A DNA stretch of 5,633 bases from Candidatus Woesearchaeota archaeon. GTDB taxonomy: Archaea > Nanobdellota > Nanobdellia > Woesearchaeales > ARS49. The stretch lies in NCBI GenBank assembly GCA_016203425.1, contig JACQMU010000137.1, positions 1 to 5,633 on the forward strand. Reading direction: 5' to 3'. The notes under the pieces are model-generated. The model saw only the letters and a list, made by a program, of their open reading frames with translations. It searched no databases and was not told the DNA's origin. Of the stretch, positions 1-5,578 are shown piece after piece (within the stretch, counting starts at the first letter, position 1; every line of letters begins with the position of its first letter). The translations under genes and the position numbers were made by a program.

Positions 1-1644
1 GTTTTTGACAACCTGTGCTGTGCATTTGACAAGCAATAATCTTGCTTCCTGCACGTTCTTTTTTTCTGCCTGAATCACTGGATTTGCGTGATAAAACTCG
101 TTGAAAGTTCTTCCCAACAGCAATAAATATTGTGCTATAATGTGCGGTTTGTAATTTGCCAATGCTTCTTTTATTCTGTCTTTGAATTGTGCTAACAACA
201 CTATTAATCGTTTTTCAACATCTGTGTGCAATGTTTCAAATTCAGCGTCTGCTGCTGGCGCCAGATTTTTTTCAGCTGCCTTTCTTAAAACAGAATGCGC
301 ACGTGCATACGTGTACTGCAAATACGGCGCAGTGTCACCTTCAAAGTCAAGCATTTTGTCCCAGTCAAACACAATGTCGCGTATTCTGTCATTTGCCAAG
401 TCATTAAAAATAACTGCACCAATGCCAACCATGTGCGCAACTTCTTTTTTGTTTTTGAGCTTAGGGTTTTTTTCATTAATTGTTTTTTCTGCAAGTTCTA
501 TTGTTTTGTTCATGACATCTTCCATGAAGATAACGTTTCCAGTTCTTGTTTGTATTTTGCCCTCAGGCAGCCTGTATTGGCCGAATTCAATGTGGACAAA
601 TTTTTCTGGGTTTGAGCTGATTAATTCAAGTAGTTTGAACAATTGCTGGAAGTGCAGTTTTTGTGGCGAGCCTACAACGTAAAGTACTTTTTCAGGTTTG
701 TACGTTTCTATTCTGTAAAGCGCTGCAGCAAGGTCCCGCGTGTGATACGTTGTTGCTTCATCGCTTTTTTTAAGCATAAGAGCAGGCATGCCATACTTGT
801 CAAGCTTTACAACAAGCGCACCTTCATCCATGATAGCCAAATGTTTTTTTTCAACTTTTGAAATTGCTGCATCCATTTTGTCATTGTAAAATGATTCACC
901 ATTCCACGAATCAAACTCAACGCCCAGAAGCGCATAAATTCTTTTAAACTCATCAAGGCTGACATGCTTGAATTTTGCCCACAATTTTTGTGCTTCACTG
1001 TCACCATCTTCAAGTTTTTTGAACCATTGCCGTGCTTCGTCTTCAAGCTCAGGATGTGTTTTTGCTTCGTCATGAAATCTGACGTACAAATCCAAGAGAT
1101 GCATTATTGAGTCTTTTTTGAACTTTTTTTCATCTTTCCATTTGAGCCACGCAACAATAAGCTGGCCGAACTGTGTACCCCAATCACCAAGATGATTAAG
1201 GCGCACTGCGTTGTAACCTGAGAATGCCAGCATTTTGTAAACGGAATTACCTATAACAGTGCTTCTCAAATGCCCTATGTGAAACGGCTTTGCAATGTTT
1301 GGCGACGAGAACTCAACAATAACAGTTTTTCCATCACCCACATCAGAGCGCCCGTAATTATCCTGTTCTGTGTAAATCTGTTTAAGTGTTTGCTGCGCAA
1401 GCAATGTTTTATTGACGAAAAAATTAACATAAGGCCCCCTGGCTTCAATTTTTGAAAGAAAAGACTCAGGCTTTATTTTCTTTGCCAGTTCTTGCGCAAC
1501 AATGTTCGGCGATTTTTTTTGTTGTTTTGACAATTGAAAGCACGGGAATGCCCAGTCACCCATCGCATTGTCAGGCGGCTGTTCTAAAACAATCTCTCCA
1601 ATAACATCTTTTTTCAGCAGTTTTATGATTTCGTTTTTGAACAT
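1..1644 (-). CDS. argS: Arginyl-tRNA synthetase (class I), C-terminal end cut by window edge
   Basis: Charges tRNA-Arg with arginine in the cytoplasm. My reverse-strand translation is open for 548 codons from the ATG at 1644 to the edge. It shows an N-terminal Add-1-type domain (about residues 1-85), the class I catalytic domain with SPNIAKPFHIGH (HIGH at 122-125), NHLGDWGTQFG (150-160), and a KMSKS-region motif KIQTRTGN (363-370). The helical DALR anticodon-binding domain follows, including QYTYARAHSVLRKA from residue 443. ArgRS enzymes often lack a standard KMSKS loop, and a lysine before HIGH compensates; K119 fits that role. The visible end (RLLLVKCTAQVVKN) lies close to the usual C-terminus, so perhaps 10-20 residues are missing. 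There is no Shine-Dalgarno site; an AT-rich element lies about 30-40 bases upstream. The gene is divergent from the next one, with a 61-base gap. Confidence 0.97.
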   Translation of the reverse strand, partial: MFKNEIIKLLKKDVIGEIVLEQPPDNAMGDWAFPCFQLSKQQKKSPNIVAQELAKKIKPESFLSKIEARGPYVNFFVNKTLLAQQTLKQIYTEQDNYGRSDVGDGKTVIVEFSSPNIAKPFHIGHLRSTVIGNSVYKMLAFSGYNAVRLNHLGDWGTQFGQLIVAWLKWKDEKKFKKDSIMHLLDLYVRFHDEAKTHPELEDEARQWFKKLEDGDSEAQKLWAKFKHVSLDEFKRIYALLGVEFDSWNGESFYNDKMDAAISKVEKKHLAIMDEGALVVKLDKYGMPALMLKKSDEATTYHTRDLAAALYRIETYKPEKVLYVVGSPQKLHFQQLFKLLELISSNPEKFVHIEFGQYRLPEGKIQTRTGNVIFMEDVMNKTIELAEKTINEKNPKLKNKKEVAHMVGIGAVIFNDLANDRIRDIVFDWDKMLDFEGDTAPYLQYTYARAHSVLRKAAEKNLAPAADAEFETLHTDVEKRLIVLLAQFKDRIKEALANYKPHIIAQYLLLLGRTFNEFYHANPVIQAEKKNVQEARLLLVKCTAQVVKN

Positions 1645-1674
1645 TTTGTACGTTTGTTTTTTTCAATGGAAAGA

Positions 1675-1700
1675 GATATTAATAAGTATTGCTTTTTAAG
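1675..1700. promoter_or_regulatory. Divergent promoter region between argS and the membrane-protein gene
   Basis: The 61-base gap holds ATATTAATAAGTATT (1676-1690) and CTTTTTAAG (1692-1700). The TTAATA core lies about 24 bases before the plus-strand ATG at 1706 and about 36 bases before the minus-strand ATG at 1644. That roughly fits an archaeal TATA box about 25 bases before a leaderless or nearly leaderless start on each side. Neither gene has a Shine-Dalgarno site. Which element serves which gene is inference. Confidence 0.45.
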
Positions 1701-1705
1701 TTGTT

Positions 1706-2029
1706 ATGTGGCCTTCACTTGCGTTAATATTAATTCTTATGCTGGTTGGGTTATTGATATTTGCTGTCTTCCTGCCAGTTCTTATTGAGCTCGCCCTTAA
1801 TGGCATCTTGCTTTATTTGGTTGGCTTGCGTTCGTGGGTTGAGATTAAGAAAGGCTTTGAAAATGAGTATATTATTGCTGCAATTCTCTCAGTTATTGCA
1901 TTATATTCGTTGGGCAATCAGTTTCCATTGTGGTGGGTGACATCATTTGCAATTCAGACGTTTATTCTTTCGTATGTCGTGAGATATTTTGAAAAACTTT
2001 TTGAGCCTTCGAACAAGCGCAGGCATTAA
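1706..2029 (+). CDS. Small multi-pass membrane protein of unknown function
   Basis: A 107-residue protein that I do not recognise. It is strongly hydrophobic. A long apolar stretch at about residues 5-40 could form one long or two short membrane helices, broken by P24 and E28. Further segments lie at about 54-70 and 74-95, giving three to four helices. A short charged loop (WVEIKKGFENE, 44-54) and a basic tail (PSNKRRH) suggest a cytoplasmic C-terminus by the positive-inside rule. No catalytic or transport motif is visible. Its stop interlocks with that of the convergent downstream gene (4-base overlap at TTAA). The start was chosen because it is the first ATG and lies about 24 bases after a TATA-like sequence. 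The absence of a stop in a hydrophobic frame that no other gene occupies supports a real gene. Confidence 0.75.
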   Translation: MWPSLALILILMLVGLLIFAVFLPVLIELALNGILLYLVGLRSWVEIKKGFENEYIIAAILSVIALYSLGNQFPLWWVTSFAIQTFILSYVVRYFEKLFEPSNKRRH

Positions 2030-2316
2030 ACCATCTTTTTCTCTATCTCTTTGAGTGCTGCATCTAATCCTAAGAATAAGTTTTTGTCCTGTATTTCTGC
2101 AGTGTAGCTTGTGTTGTTTGTTACAAGAATTCCGACAAGCGATACTCCTGTATCATGTTTTGTTATTGTTATTGAGAGCTTTTCAACAGGCATTTTGTTG
2201 GAAAACTGCCGTGCGTAATTGCCAACAAGCTTCTTGAGAACAATCAATGTTGCAGGATCTATGGCGCTGACTCCGCAAAGCTCTATATTTCCACCCAATT
2301 GCAGGATATCACTCAT
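2026..2316 (-). CDS. Possible HPF/RaiA-like ribosome-associated protein
   Basis: A 96-residue soluble protein. The predicted order of elements is strand (about 9-14, NIELCG), helix (21-39), three strands (about 45-53, 58-66, 70-76) and a final helix (79-95). This is the beta-alpha-beta-beta-beta-alpha layout of the ribosome hibernation factor/RaiA fold. The last helix, NLFLGLDAALKEIEKKM, resembles the DMYAAIDLLVDKLERQ-type helix of bacterial HPF. Such proteins bind the small ribosomal subunit in stationary phase; that role here is inference from fold alone. It lies 56 bases downstream of the RibL-like gene on the same strand, with its own TATA-like TTTAAATAA, and converges on the membrane-protein gene. 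An unrelated small alpha/beta protein remains possible. Confidence 0.6.
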   Translation of the reverse strand: MSDILQLGGNIELCGVSAIDPATLIVLKKLVGNYARQFSNKMPVEKLSITITKHDTGVSLVGILVTNNTSYTAEIQDKNLFLGLDAALKEIEKKMV

Positions 2317-2344
2317 TCCTGATTAGAAGATAACAGCGGTTGCA

Positions 2345-2353
2345 TTATTTAAA
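2345..2353 (-). promoter_or_regulatory. TATA-like element before the HPF/RaiA-like gene
   Basis: On the minus strand this reads TTTAAATAA, centred about 33 bases before the ATG at 2316. That would place transcription start a few bases before the start codon. It suggests the gene need not rely on read-through from the upstream RibL-like gene. Confidence 0.5.
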
Positions 2354-2372
2354 CATATCGACGAAATTAAGA

Positions 2373-2795
2373 TTATGTGTTACTACTCTTCAATGTTGTT
2401 TTTATTTTCGTGCTATTGTAAACGTCCTCTTTGTAGGGCTTTAATCTGACAATCTTTGCACGGATTTTTCGTTCTTTTAATTCTTCATTAAGTTTGTCAG
2501 TGAATGCTTTTTGATCGTACCCCAAACAAATAACGTCTGGTTTGTGCTCTTCAATTACGCGGTATTTGTCGTTTTTGTTGCCGAGCAGTGCTTTATCAAC
2601 AAATGGTGATTGTTGAACTGCTTTTAATCGTTCTTGCTCGTTATAGAGTGTTTTGTGCAGCTTAACCTCTTCAACAGTGCTGTCAAGCGCAACAACAACA
2701 ATCAAGTAATCACCCTGTTTTTTTGCTTCTTCAAATAGTTTCAAGTGTCCTTGATGAAGAACGTCAAACGTTCCGAAGGCCATAACTTTTTTCAT
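2373..2795 (-). CDS. ribL: FAD synthetase, archaeal RibL-type nucleotidyltransferase
   Basis: A 140-residue cytidylyltransferase-fold protein. RibL transfers AMP from ATP to FMN to make FAD in archaea. Visible motifs are GTFDVLHQGH (8-17, with the HxGH nucleotide-binding motif H14-H17), GDYLIVVVA (28-36), NEQERLKAV (52-60), KPDVICLGYDQ (85-95) and the C-terminal NSTKIK (127-132), equivalent to the ISSTKI-type motif. The VALGYDQ-like sequence is typical of RibL rather than of glycerol-3-phosphate cytidylyltransferases (TagD), and the length fits. M. jannaschii RibL has, as I recall, conserved cysteines near its C-terminus; here the only cysteine is C90, so that feature is absent. The gene is divergent from the nucleotide-sugar gene at 2847, so a cytidylyltransferase acting on a sugar or polyol phosphate is the main alternative. 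Confidence 0.8.
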   Translation of the reverse strand: MKKVMAFGTFDVLHQGHLKLFEEAKKQGDYLIVVVALDSTVEEVKLHKTLYNEQERLKAVQQSPFVDKALLGNKNDKYRVIEEHKPDVICLGYDQKAFTDKLNEELKERKIRAKIVRLKPYKEDVYNSTKIKTTLKSSNT

Positions 2796-2812
2796 GCGCT
2801 ATTTAAATTCAG

Positions 2813-2824
2813 CATATTTAAAAA
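2813..2824. promoter_or_regulatory. Shared TATA-like element of a 51-base divergent promoter
   Basis: CATATTTAAAAA contains TTTAAA, which reads as a TATA box on both strands. Its centre is about 29 bases before the plus-strand ATG at 2847 and about 23-24 bases before the minus-strand ATG at 2795. Both distances fit leaderless archaeal transcripts. A second ATTTAAAT at 2801-2808 is too close to 2795 to serve that gene, but could contribute to the plus-strand promoter. Confidence 0.55.
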
Positions 2825-2846
2825 CCTGTGTTAAAAACTTAACAAC

Positions 2847-3791
2847 ATGTCAACAATTCTCGTCACTGGCGGCGCTGGCTTCATCGGCAGCCATTTGTGC
2901 GATGCATTGGTAAAGCAGGGAAATTATGTTATTTGTGTTGATAACCTGTTCACAGGCAGTAAAGAAAACATTACTCATCTGTTGAACAATCCTTTGTTTG
3001 AGTTTGTCGAGCATGATATTATTAATCCATTTTTTGCTGACAAAAAGATTGACCAGATTTACAATCTTGCCTGCCCTGCCTCTCCGATTCATTACCAGTT
3101 TAATGCCATTCGCACAATAAAAGCAAATACTTTAGGGGTTATCAACATGCTTGGCCTGGCAAAAAAGCACAAAGCAAGAATTTTGCAGGCCTCAACTTCA
3201 GAAGTTTACGGCGACCCTCTTGTTCACCCGCAGGTTGAGACGTATTTTGGCAACGTGAATTCTTTCGGCCCACGTTCGTGTTACGATGAGGGGAAGCGTG
3301 TTGCTGAATCACTGTTTTTTGAATACAACAAAGAACACAATGTTGATATCAGAATTGCGCGGATTTTTAACACATATGGCCCAAAAATGTCTAAAAATGA
3401 CGGCCGCGTTGTTTCAAACTTTATCGTGCAGGCTTTGGAAAACAAAGAAGTTACAGTCTATGGCGCTGGTTCTCAGACGCGCTCATTTTGTTTTGTATCA
3501 GACTTAGTTGCAGGATTAGTTGCACTCATGAACTCTGATGTTTCAGTGCCAGTAAATCTTGGCAACCCTGAAGAATACACTGTTCTCGATTTTGCCAAAA
3601 AAATTATTGCACTCTCAGGTGCATCATCAAAAATAGTTTTTAACACTCTTCCAAAGGATGACCCGTGCAAGAGAAAGCCAGATATTTCACGCGCACAACA
3701 AATGCTTGCTTGGAACCCTGCAGTGTCGGTTGACGAAGGTTTGAAACAAACAATTGCGTATTTTAAAACAATAACGAACTCTAAATCATAA
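2847..3791 (+). CDS. uxs: UDP-glucuronate decarboxylase (UDP-xylose synthase), SDR family
   Basis: Converts UDP-glucuronate to UDP-xylose with bound NAD, by oxidation at C4, decarboxylation and re-reduction, in the cytoplasm. The 314-residue length is normal for the single-domain enzyme. Motifs are the Rossmann GGAGFIGS (8-15), [13 protein letters not shown] (72-84, diagnostic of UXS), [10 protein letters not shown] with T117/S118/E119, RSCYDEGKR with catalytic Y146 and K150, [11 protein letters not shown] (169-179), DGRVVSNF (185-192) and the substrate-binding [10 protein letters not shown] (205-214). UXS is better matched than UDP-glucose 4-epimerase because of the ACPASP and SCYDEGK signatures. 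The product probably feeds surface glycans, but no glycosyltransferase is visible here. The start ATG lies 29 bases after the shared TATA element, with no Shine-Dalgarno site. The end overlaps the convergent gene by 6 bases. Confidence 0.95.
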   Translation: MSTILVTGGAGFIGSHLCDALVKQGNYVICVDNLFTGSKENITHLLNNPLFEFVEHDIINPFFADKKIDQIYNLACPASPIHYQFNAIRTIKANTLGVINMLGLAKKHKARILQASTSEVYGDPLVHPQVETYFGNVNSFGPRSCYDEGKRVAESLFFEYNKEHNVDIRIARIFNTYGPKMSKNDGRVVSNFIVQALENKEVTVYGAGSQTRSFCFVSDLVAGLVALMNSDVSVPVNLGNPEEYTVLDFAKKIIALSGASSKIVFNTLPKDDPCKRKPDISRAQQMLAWNPAVSVDEGLKQTIAYFKTITNSKS

Positions 3792-4076
3792 TCGTTCTAT
3801 TATCCTGTAATCGCAAATGTCTTCGAGAAGCTCTTGTTCACAGGTTTGGTACTTGCTACGCAGTACAATTTCTTTGCTAAAAACAAGCAGTTTTTTGCCA
3901 TCATGAACTGTCGGGTGAATGTACGTTCCTTTGACGTATGCCATAAATCTTCTTTTCGTGACAGTTCCATGCCAGCGAATGCCAAGCACTATTTCAGCAA
4001 TTTCTTGATACGGTTCAACATGAATGTCTGCAGTCTCATCAAACTGAGGCAGTTGTTTGATGTCATCAAGGCTCAT
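3786..4076 (-). CDS. Conserved-looking small soluble protein, function unknown
   Basis: A 96-residue protein that I do not recognise. It has an acidic N-terminal half ([14 protein letters not shown]), mixed strands around residues 29-57 ([22 protein letters not shown]), and a C-terminal acidic helix ([17 protein letters not shown]) with two cysteines seven residues apart (C81 and C88). There is no signal peptide, membrane helix or known catalytic motif. The open frame extends upstream to a TTG at 4097, but the ATG at 4076 is preferred. A minus-strand TATA-like TTTTTAAAT is centred about 30 bases before 4076 and would sit almost on top of 4097. Base composition matches the neighbouring chromosomal genes. 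Its TGA stop overlaps the end of the UXS gene (6 bases, convergent). It is probably a real gene, since the translation has a plausible globular composition and its own promoter. Confidence 0.7.
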   Translation of the reverse strand: MSLDDIKQLPQFDETADIHVEPYQEIAEIVLGIRWHGTVTKRRFMAYVKGTYIHPTVHDGKKLLVFSKEIVLRSKYQTCEQELLEDICDYRIIERL

Positions 4077-4100
4077 GAATAAACCAACAAATAGCAAACT

Positions 4101-4110
4101 ATTTAAAAAT
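4101..4110 (-). promoter_or_regulatory. TATA-like element deciding the start at 4076
   Basis: On the minus strand ATTTTTAAAT is centred about 30 bases before the ATG at 4076. This supports a leaderless start there and argues against the TTG at 4097, which lies only a few bases downstream of the box. Confidence 0.5.
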
Positions 4111-4114
4111 AATC

Positions 4115-4126
4115 GGTTTTTTTAAC
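4115..4126 (+). promoter_or_regulatory. Probable TATA-box region of the tRNA-Thr gene
   Basis: GGTTTTTTTAAC is centred about 28-29 bases before the first base of the tRNA (4150). This is near the usual spacing for archaeal tRNA promoters, where the transcript starts at or just before the mature 5' end. Confidence 0.4.
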
Positions 4127-4149
4127 CAAAGACATCTCATAAAACTAAT

Positions 4150-4235
4150 GCCTCCGTAGCATAGTAGCTATTGCGTTACCTTGGTATCAATCGCCAACGA
4201 GGTAAAGGTCGCGAGTGCAACTCTCGCCGGAGGCT
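4150..4235 (+). tRNA. tRNA-Thr (anticodon GGU) with a 13-base intron
   Basis: The acceptor stem GCCTCCG/CGGAGGC (4150-4156, 4228-4234) is perfect. Discriminator T4235 fits archaeal tRNA-Thr, as do G1-C72 and C2-G71; no CCA is encoded. The anticodon stem is TTACC/GGTAA (4176-4180, 4201-4205). The variable loop is AGGTC and the T stem is GCGAG/CTCGC. The 20 bases between the anticodon-stem arms are too many for a 7-base loop. Removing 4187-4199 leaves TTGGTAA with anticodon GGT (4183-4185). The D stem GCAT/TTGC (4159-4162, 4171-4174) has a T13-T22 mismatch. Oddities are A at position 18 (4166) and G at position 55 (4217), where G18 and U55 are nearly universal. It may be functional or a tRNA under relaxed constraint. 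Confidence 0.85.
4187..4199 (+). other. tRNA intron (13 bases) at position 37/38
   Basis: The precursor folds as anticodon stem TTACC/GGTAA, then a 3-base bulge CGA (4198-4200) on the 3' side, then a 4-bp helix TTGG/CCAA (4181-4184 with 4194-4197), closed by a 9-base loop TATCAATCG (4185-4193). Cutting after the second base of each single-stranded region (TA|T and CG|A), as archaeal splicing endonuclease does, gives the 13-base intron and a normal 7-base loop. The motif is a relaxed bulge-helix-loop rather than a full bulge-helix-bulge. Confidence 0.8.
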
Positions 4236-4263
4236 TTAGAAGACTATTATGGTTCCTTCGGTC

Positions 4264-4286
4264 TTGTGCCACAAGCGGGCCACAAG
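4264..4286 (+). repeat. Copy 1 of 23-base repeat: palindrome plus third half-site, before the integrase
   Basis: CTTGTG-C-CACAAG (4263-4275) is a perfect palindrome with a one-base centre. The octamer GCCACAAG at 4268-4275 recurs at 4279-4286, exactly 11 bases on, about one helical turn. The copy lies 42 bases before the integrase start and is followed by TATA-like CATAAAAA (4288-4295). A one-base loop cannot fold as RNA, so a DNA-binding protein site is more likely, either an operator or a recombinase arm site. Confidence 0.7.
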
Positions 4287-4314
4287 TCATAAAAACACAA
4301 AAAAGCGATTTCTT

Positions 4315-4322
4315 AAAGGAGG
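4315..4322 (+). promoter_or_regulatory. Strong Shine-Dalgarno site of the integrase gene
   Basis: AAAGGAGG ends 6 bases before the ATG at 4329 and fixes that start. None of the chromosomal genes in the window has a comparable site, so the integrase message appears to use a different initiation mode. Confidence 0.85.
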
Positions 4323-4328
4323 AAAACA

Positions 4329-5564
4329 ATGGTCGACTATCATCGCTTCGAAAAACAATACCACGCAAGCTTTCTAAGAATATGGAAAAGCAAACTCTGC
4401 GAACACGACAAAAAAGGACTAGAACAATTCCTCAAAAACTGCAAAAGCGAAGGAATGGGATTCGCACGACTCAGAAAACTCGCAGAAACACTCATAAGAC
4501 TAGGAGAAACCCTCCCAATCCCGTTTAACAAAGCCAAAGAACAAGACCTCAGAAACCTCGTCATGAAATACGAAGAAGAAAACTACTCATTCTGGACAAA
4601 ACACGACATCAAAGTCATCATAAAACAATACTACAAATGGCAAAACAAAGGACAATACCCAAAAATTGTACACTGGATCAACACAACAATACCCCACAAA
4701 CAAAAAATGCAACAAATAAAAGACACAGACCTAATCACCGAAGAAGAACTACAAAAAGTAATCGACACCACAGACCATCCGAGAAACAAAGCAATACTAG
4801 CAATAATATCAGAAAGCGGAGCACGCATAGGAGAAATAGGAAACCTCACCATAAACCAAATCAACATCGACCCAAACGGAGCAATCATCAACGTCAACGG
4901 AAAAACAGGACCAAGAAGAATACGCATAATTACAAGCACACCATACCTAACAACATGGATCAACAACCACCCAGACAAAAAAAACCCAAACGCACCACTC
5001 TGGATAAACATAGGAAGCAAAGGACACCACCACATGATGGCATACGAAAGCATAAGAAAAATCATACAAAAAGCATTCAAAAAAAGCGGAATCAAAAAAA
5101 GATGCAACCCTTACATCTTCAGACACACAAGAGCATCACAACTCGCACACCACCTAACAGAATTCCAAATGAACCACTACTTCGGCTGGGTACAAGGAAG
5201 CGAAATGCCAAGCATCTACGTCCACATAAGCGGCAAAGACCTTGACGAACACATCCTCAAAATCCACGGAATGAAACCAGGAGAACCACCAAACCTGATA
5301 AAACCACAAAACAGAATGTGCCAACGATGCAAAGAAATCAACACACCAAACGCACTATACTGCACAAAATGCGCAGAAATAGTAGACCCAACACTCGCAA
5401 TAAAAACAAAAATAGAAAACAGCCAAGAACAACAAAGCACCATAAAAAGCCCATTCCTAGAATGGCTACAAACAGACCCAGAACTACAAAACGTACTAAA
5501 AAAGAAACTAGCAGAATTCAAACAAAACACCATTGACAAACAAGACACAAAAACTTTTTCTTAA
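4329..5564 (+). CDS. Tyrosine recombinase (archaeal integrase) with C-terminal zinc ribbon
   Basis: Site-specific DNA recombinase of 411 residues. A helical SAM-like core-binding domain covers about residues 1-125. The catalytic domain covers about 135-315: R166 in SGARIGEI, K192 in GKTGPRR, YIFR (262-265, giving Y262 and R265), W287 in FGW, and nucleophile Y297 in PSIYVHISG. The HxxR box is therefore YxxR. A zinc ribbon follows (CQRC 331-334, CTKC 345-348, ten residues between), then a tail with a charged helix (about 376-397). The FGWVQGS and YVHISG sequences resemble integrases of methanogens and haloarchaea, as I recall them. Codons are strongly A/C-ending, unlike the neighbours, indicating foreign origin. 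The start is set by AAAGGAGG. The gene lies between two copies of a 23-base repeat and next to a tRNA, so it probably catalyses integration there. Confidence 0.93.
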   Translation: MVDYHRFEKQYHASFLRIWKSKLCEHDKKGLEQFLKNCKSEGMGFARLRKLAETLIRLGETLPIPFNKAKEQDLRNLVMKYEEENYSFWTKHDIKVIIKQYYKWQNKGQYPKIVHWINTTIPHKQKMQQIKDTDLITEEELQKVIDTTDHPRNKAILAIISESGARIGEIGNLTINQINIDPNGAIINVNGKTGPRRIRIITSTPYLTTWINNHPDKKNPNAPLWINIGSKGHHHMMAYESIRKIIQKAFKKSGIKKRCNPYIFRHTRASQLAHHLTEFQMNHYFGWVQGSEMPSIYVHISGKDLDEHILKIHGMKPGEPPNLIKPQNRMCQRCKEINTPNALYCTKCAEIVDPTLAIKTKIENSQEQQSTIKSPFLEWLQTDPELQNVLKKKLAEFKQNTIDKQDTKTFS

Positions 5565-5578
5565 AAAAAAGTTGTGTC
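5544..5578 (+). terminator. Inverted repeat at the integrase 3' end (possible hairpin)
   Basis: GACAC (5544-5548), a 3-base bulge AAA, AACTTTTT (5552-5559), a 6-base loop CTTAAA, then AAAAAGTT and GTGTC (5566-5578) form a 13-bp stem. It spans the stop codon and the left half-site of repeat copy 2. The CTTTTTCTT run could act as a weak U-rich archaeal terminator. The stem is AT-rich and may partly reflect composition. Confidence 0.3.

Noticed and set aside
182..682. A 166-residue open frame on the plus strand, plus other overlapping plus-strand frames across 189-861
   Set aside because: They lie opposite argS, whose minus-strand translation shows clear ArgRS motifs throughout. The Phe/Ser/Cys-rich products are what a shadow of A-rich codons gives.
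3786..4097. TTG start at 4097 for the unknown minus-strand gene
   Set aside because: It would begin only a few bases from the TATA-like box, while the ATG at 4076 is correctly spaced for a leaderless start.
4211..4235. Search for a second copy of the tRNA 3' part (attR) within the window
   Set aside because: No match to the T-arm and acceptor sequence was found downstream to 5633, so the right attachment site is not in view.
4181..4528. A 115-residue plus-strand frame running from the tRNA into the integrase
   Set aside because: It starts inside the tRNA anticodon loop, and its second half is the Arg/Thr/Asn-rich shadow of the integrase gene.
4631..5107. A 158-residue hydrophobic minus-strand frame opposite the integrase, resembling a membrane protein
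   Set aside because: The reverse complement of A/C-rich codons yields Leu, Ile, Phe, Cys and Ser runs. There is no independent promoter or ribosome site, and it sits entirely within the integrase.
4637..5245. A 202-residue open frame in a second plus-strand frame inside the integrase gene
   Set aside because: The product is low-complexity (Lys, Asn, His, Thr, Arg, Pro, Gln) and results from the T-poor composition, which removes stop codons. The integrase frame has all catalytic motifs.
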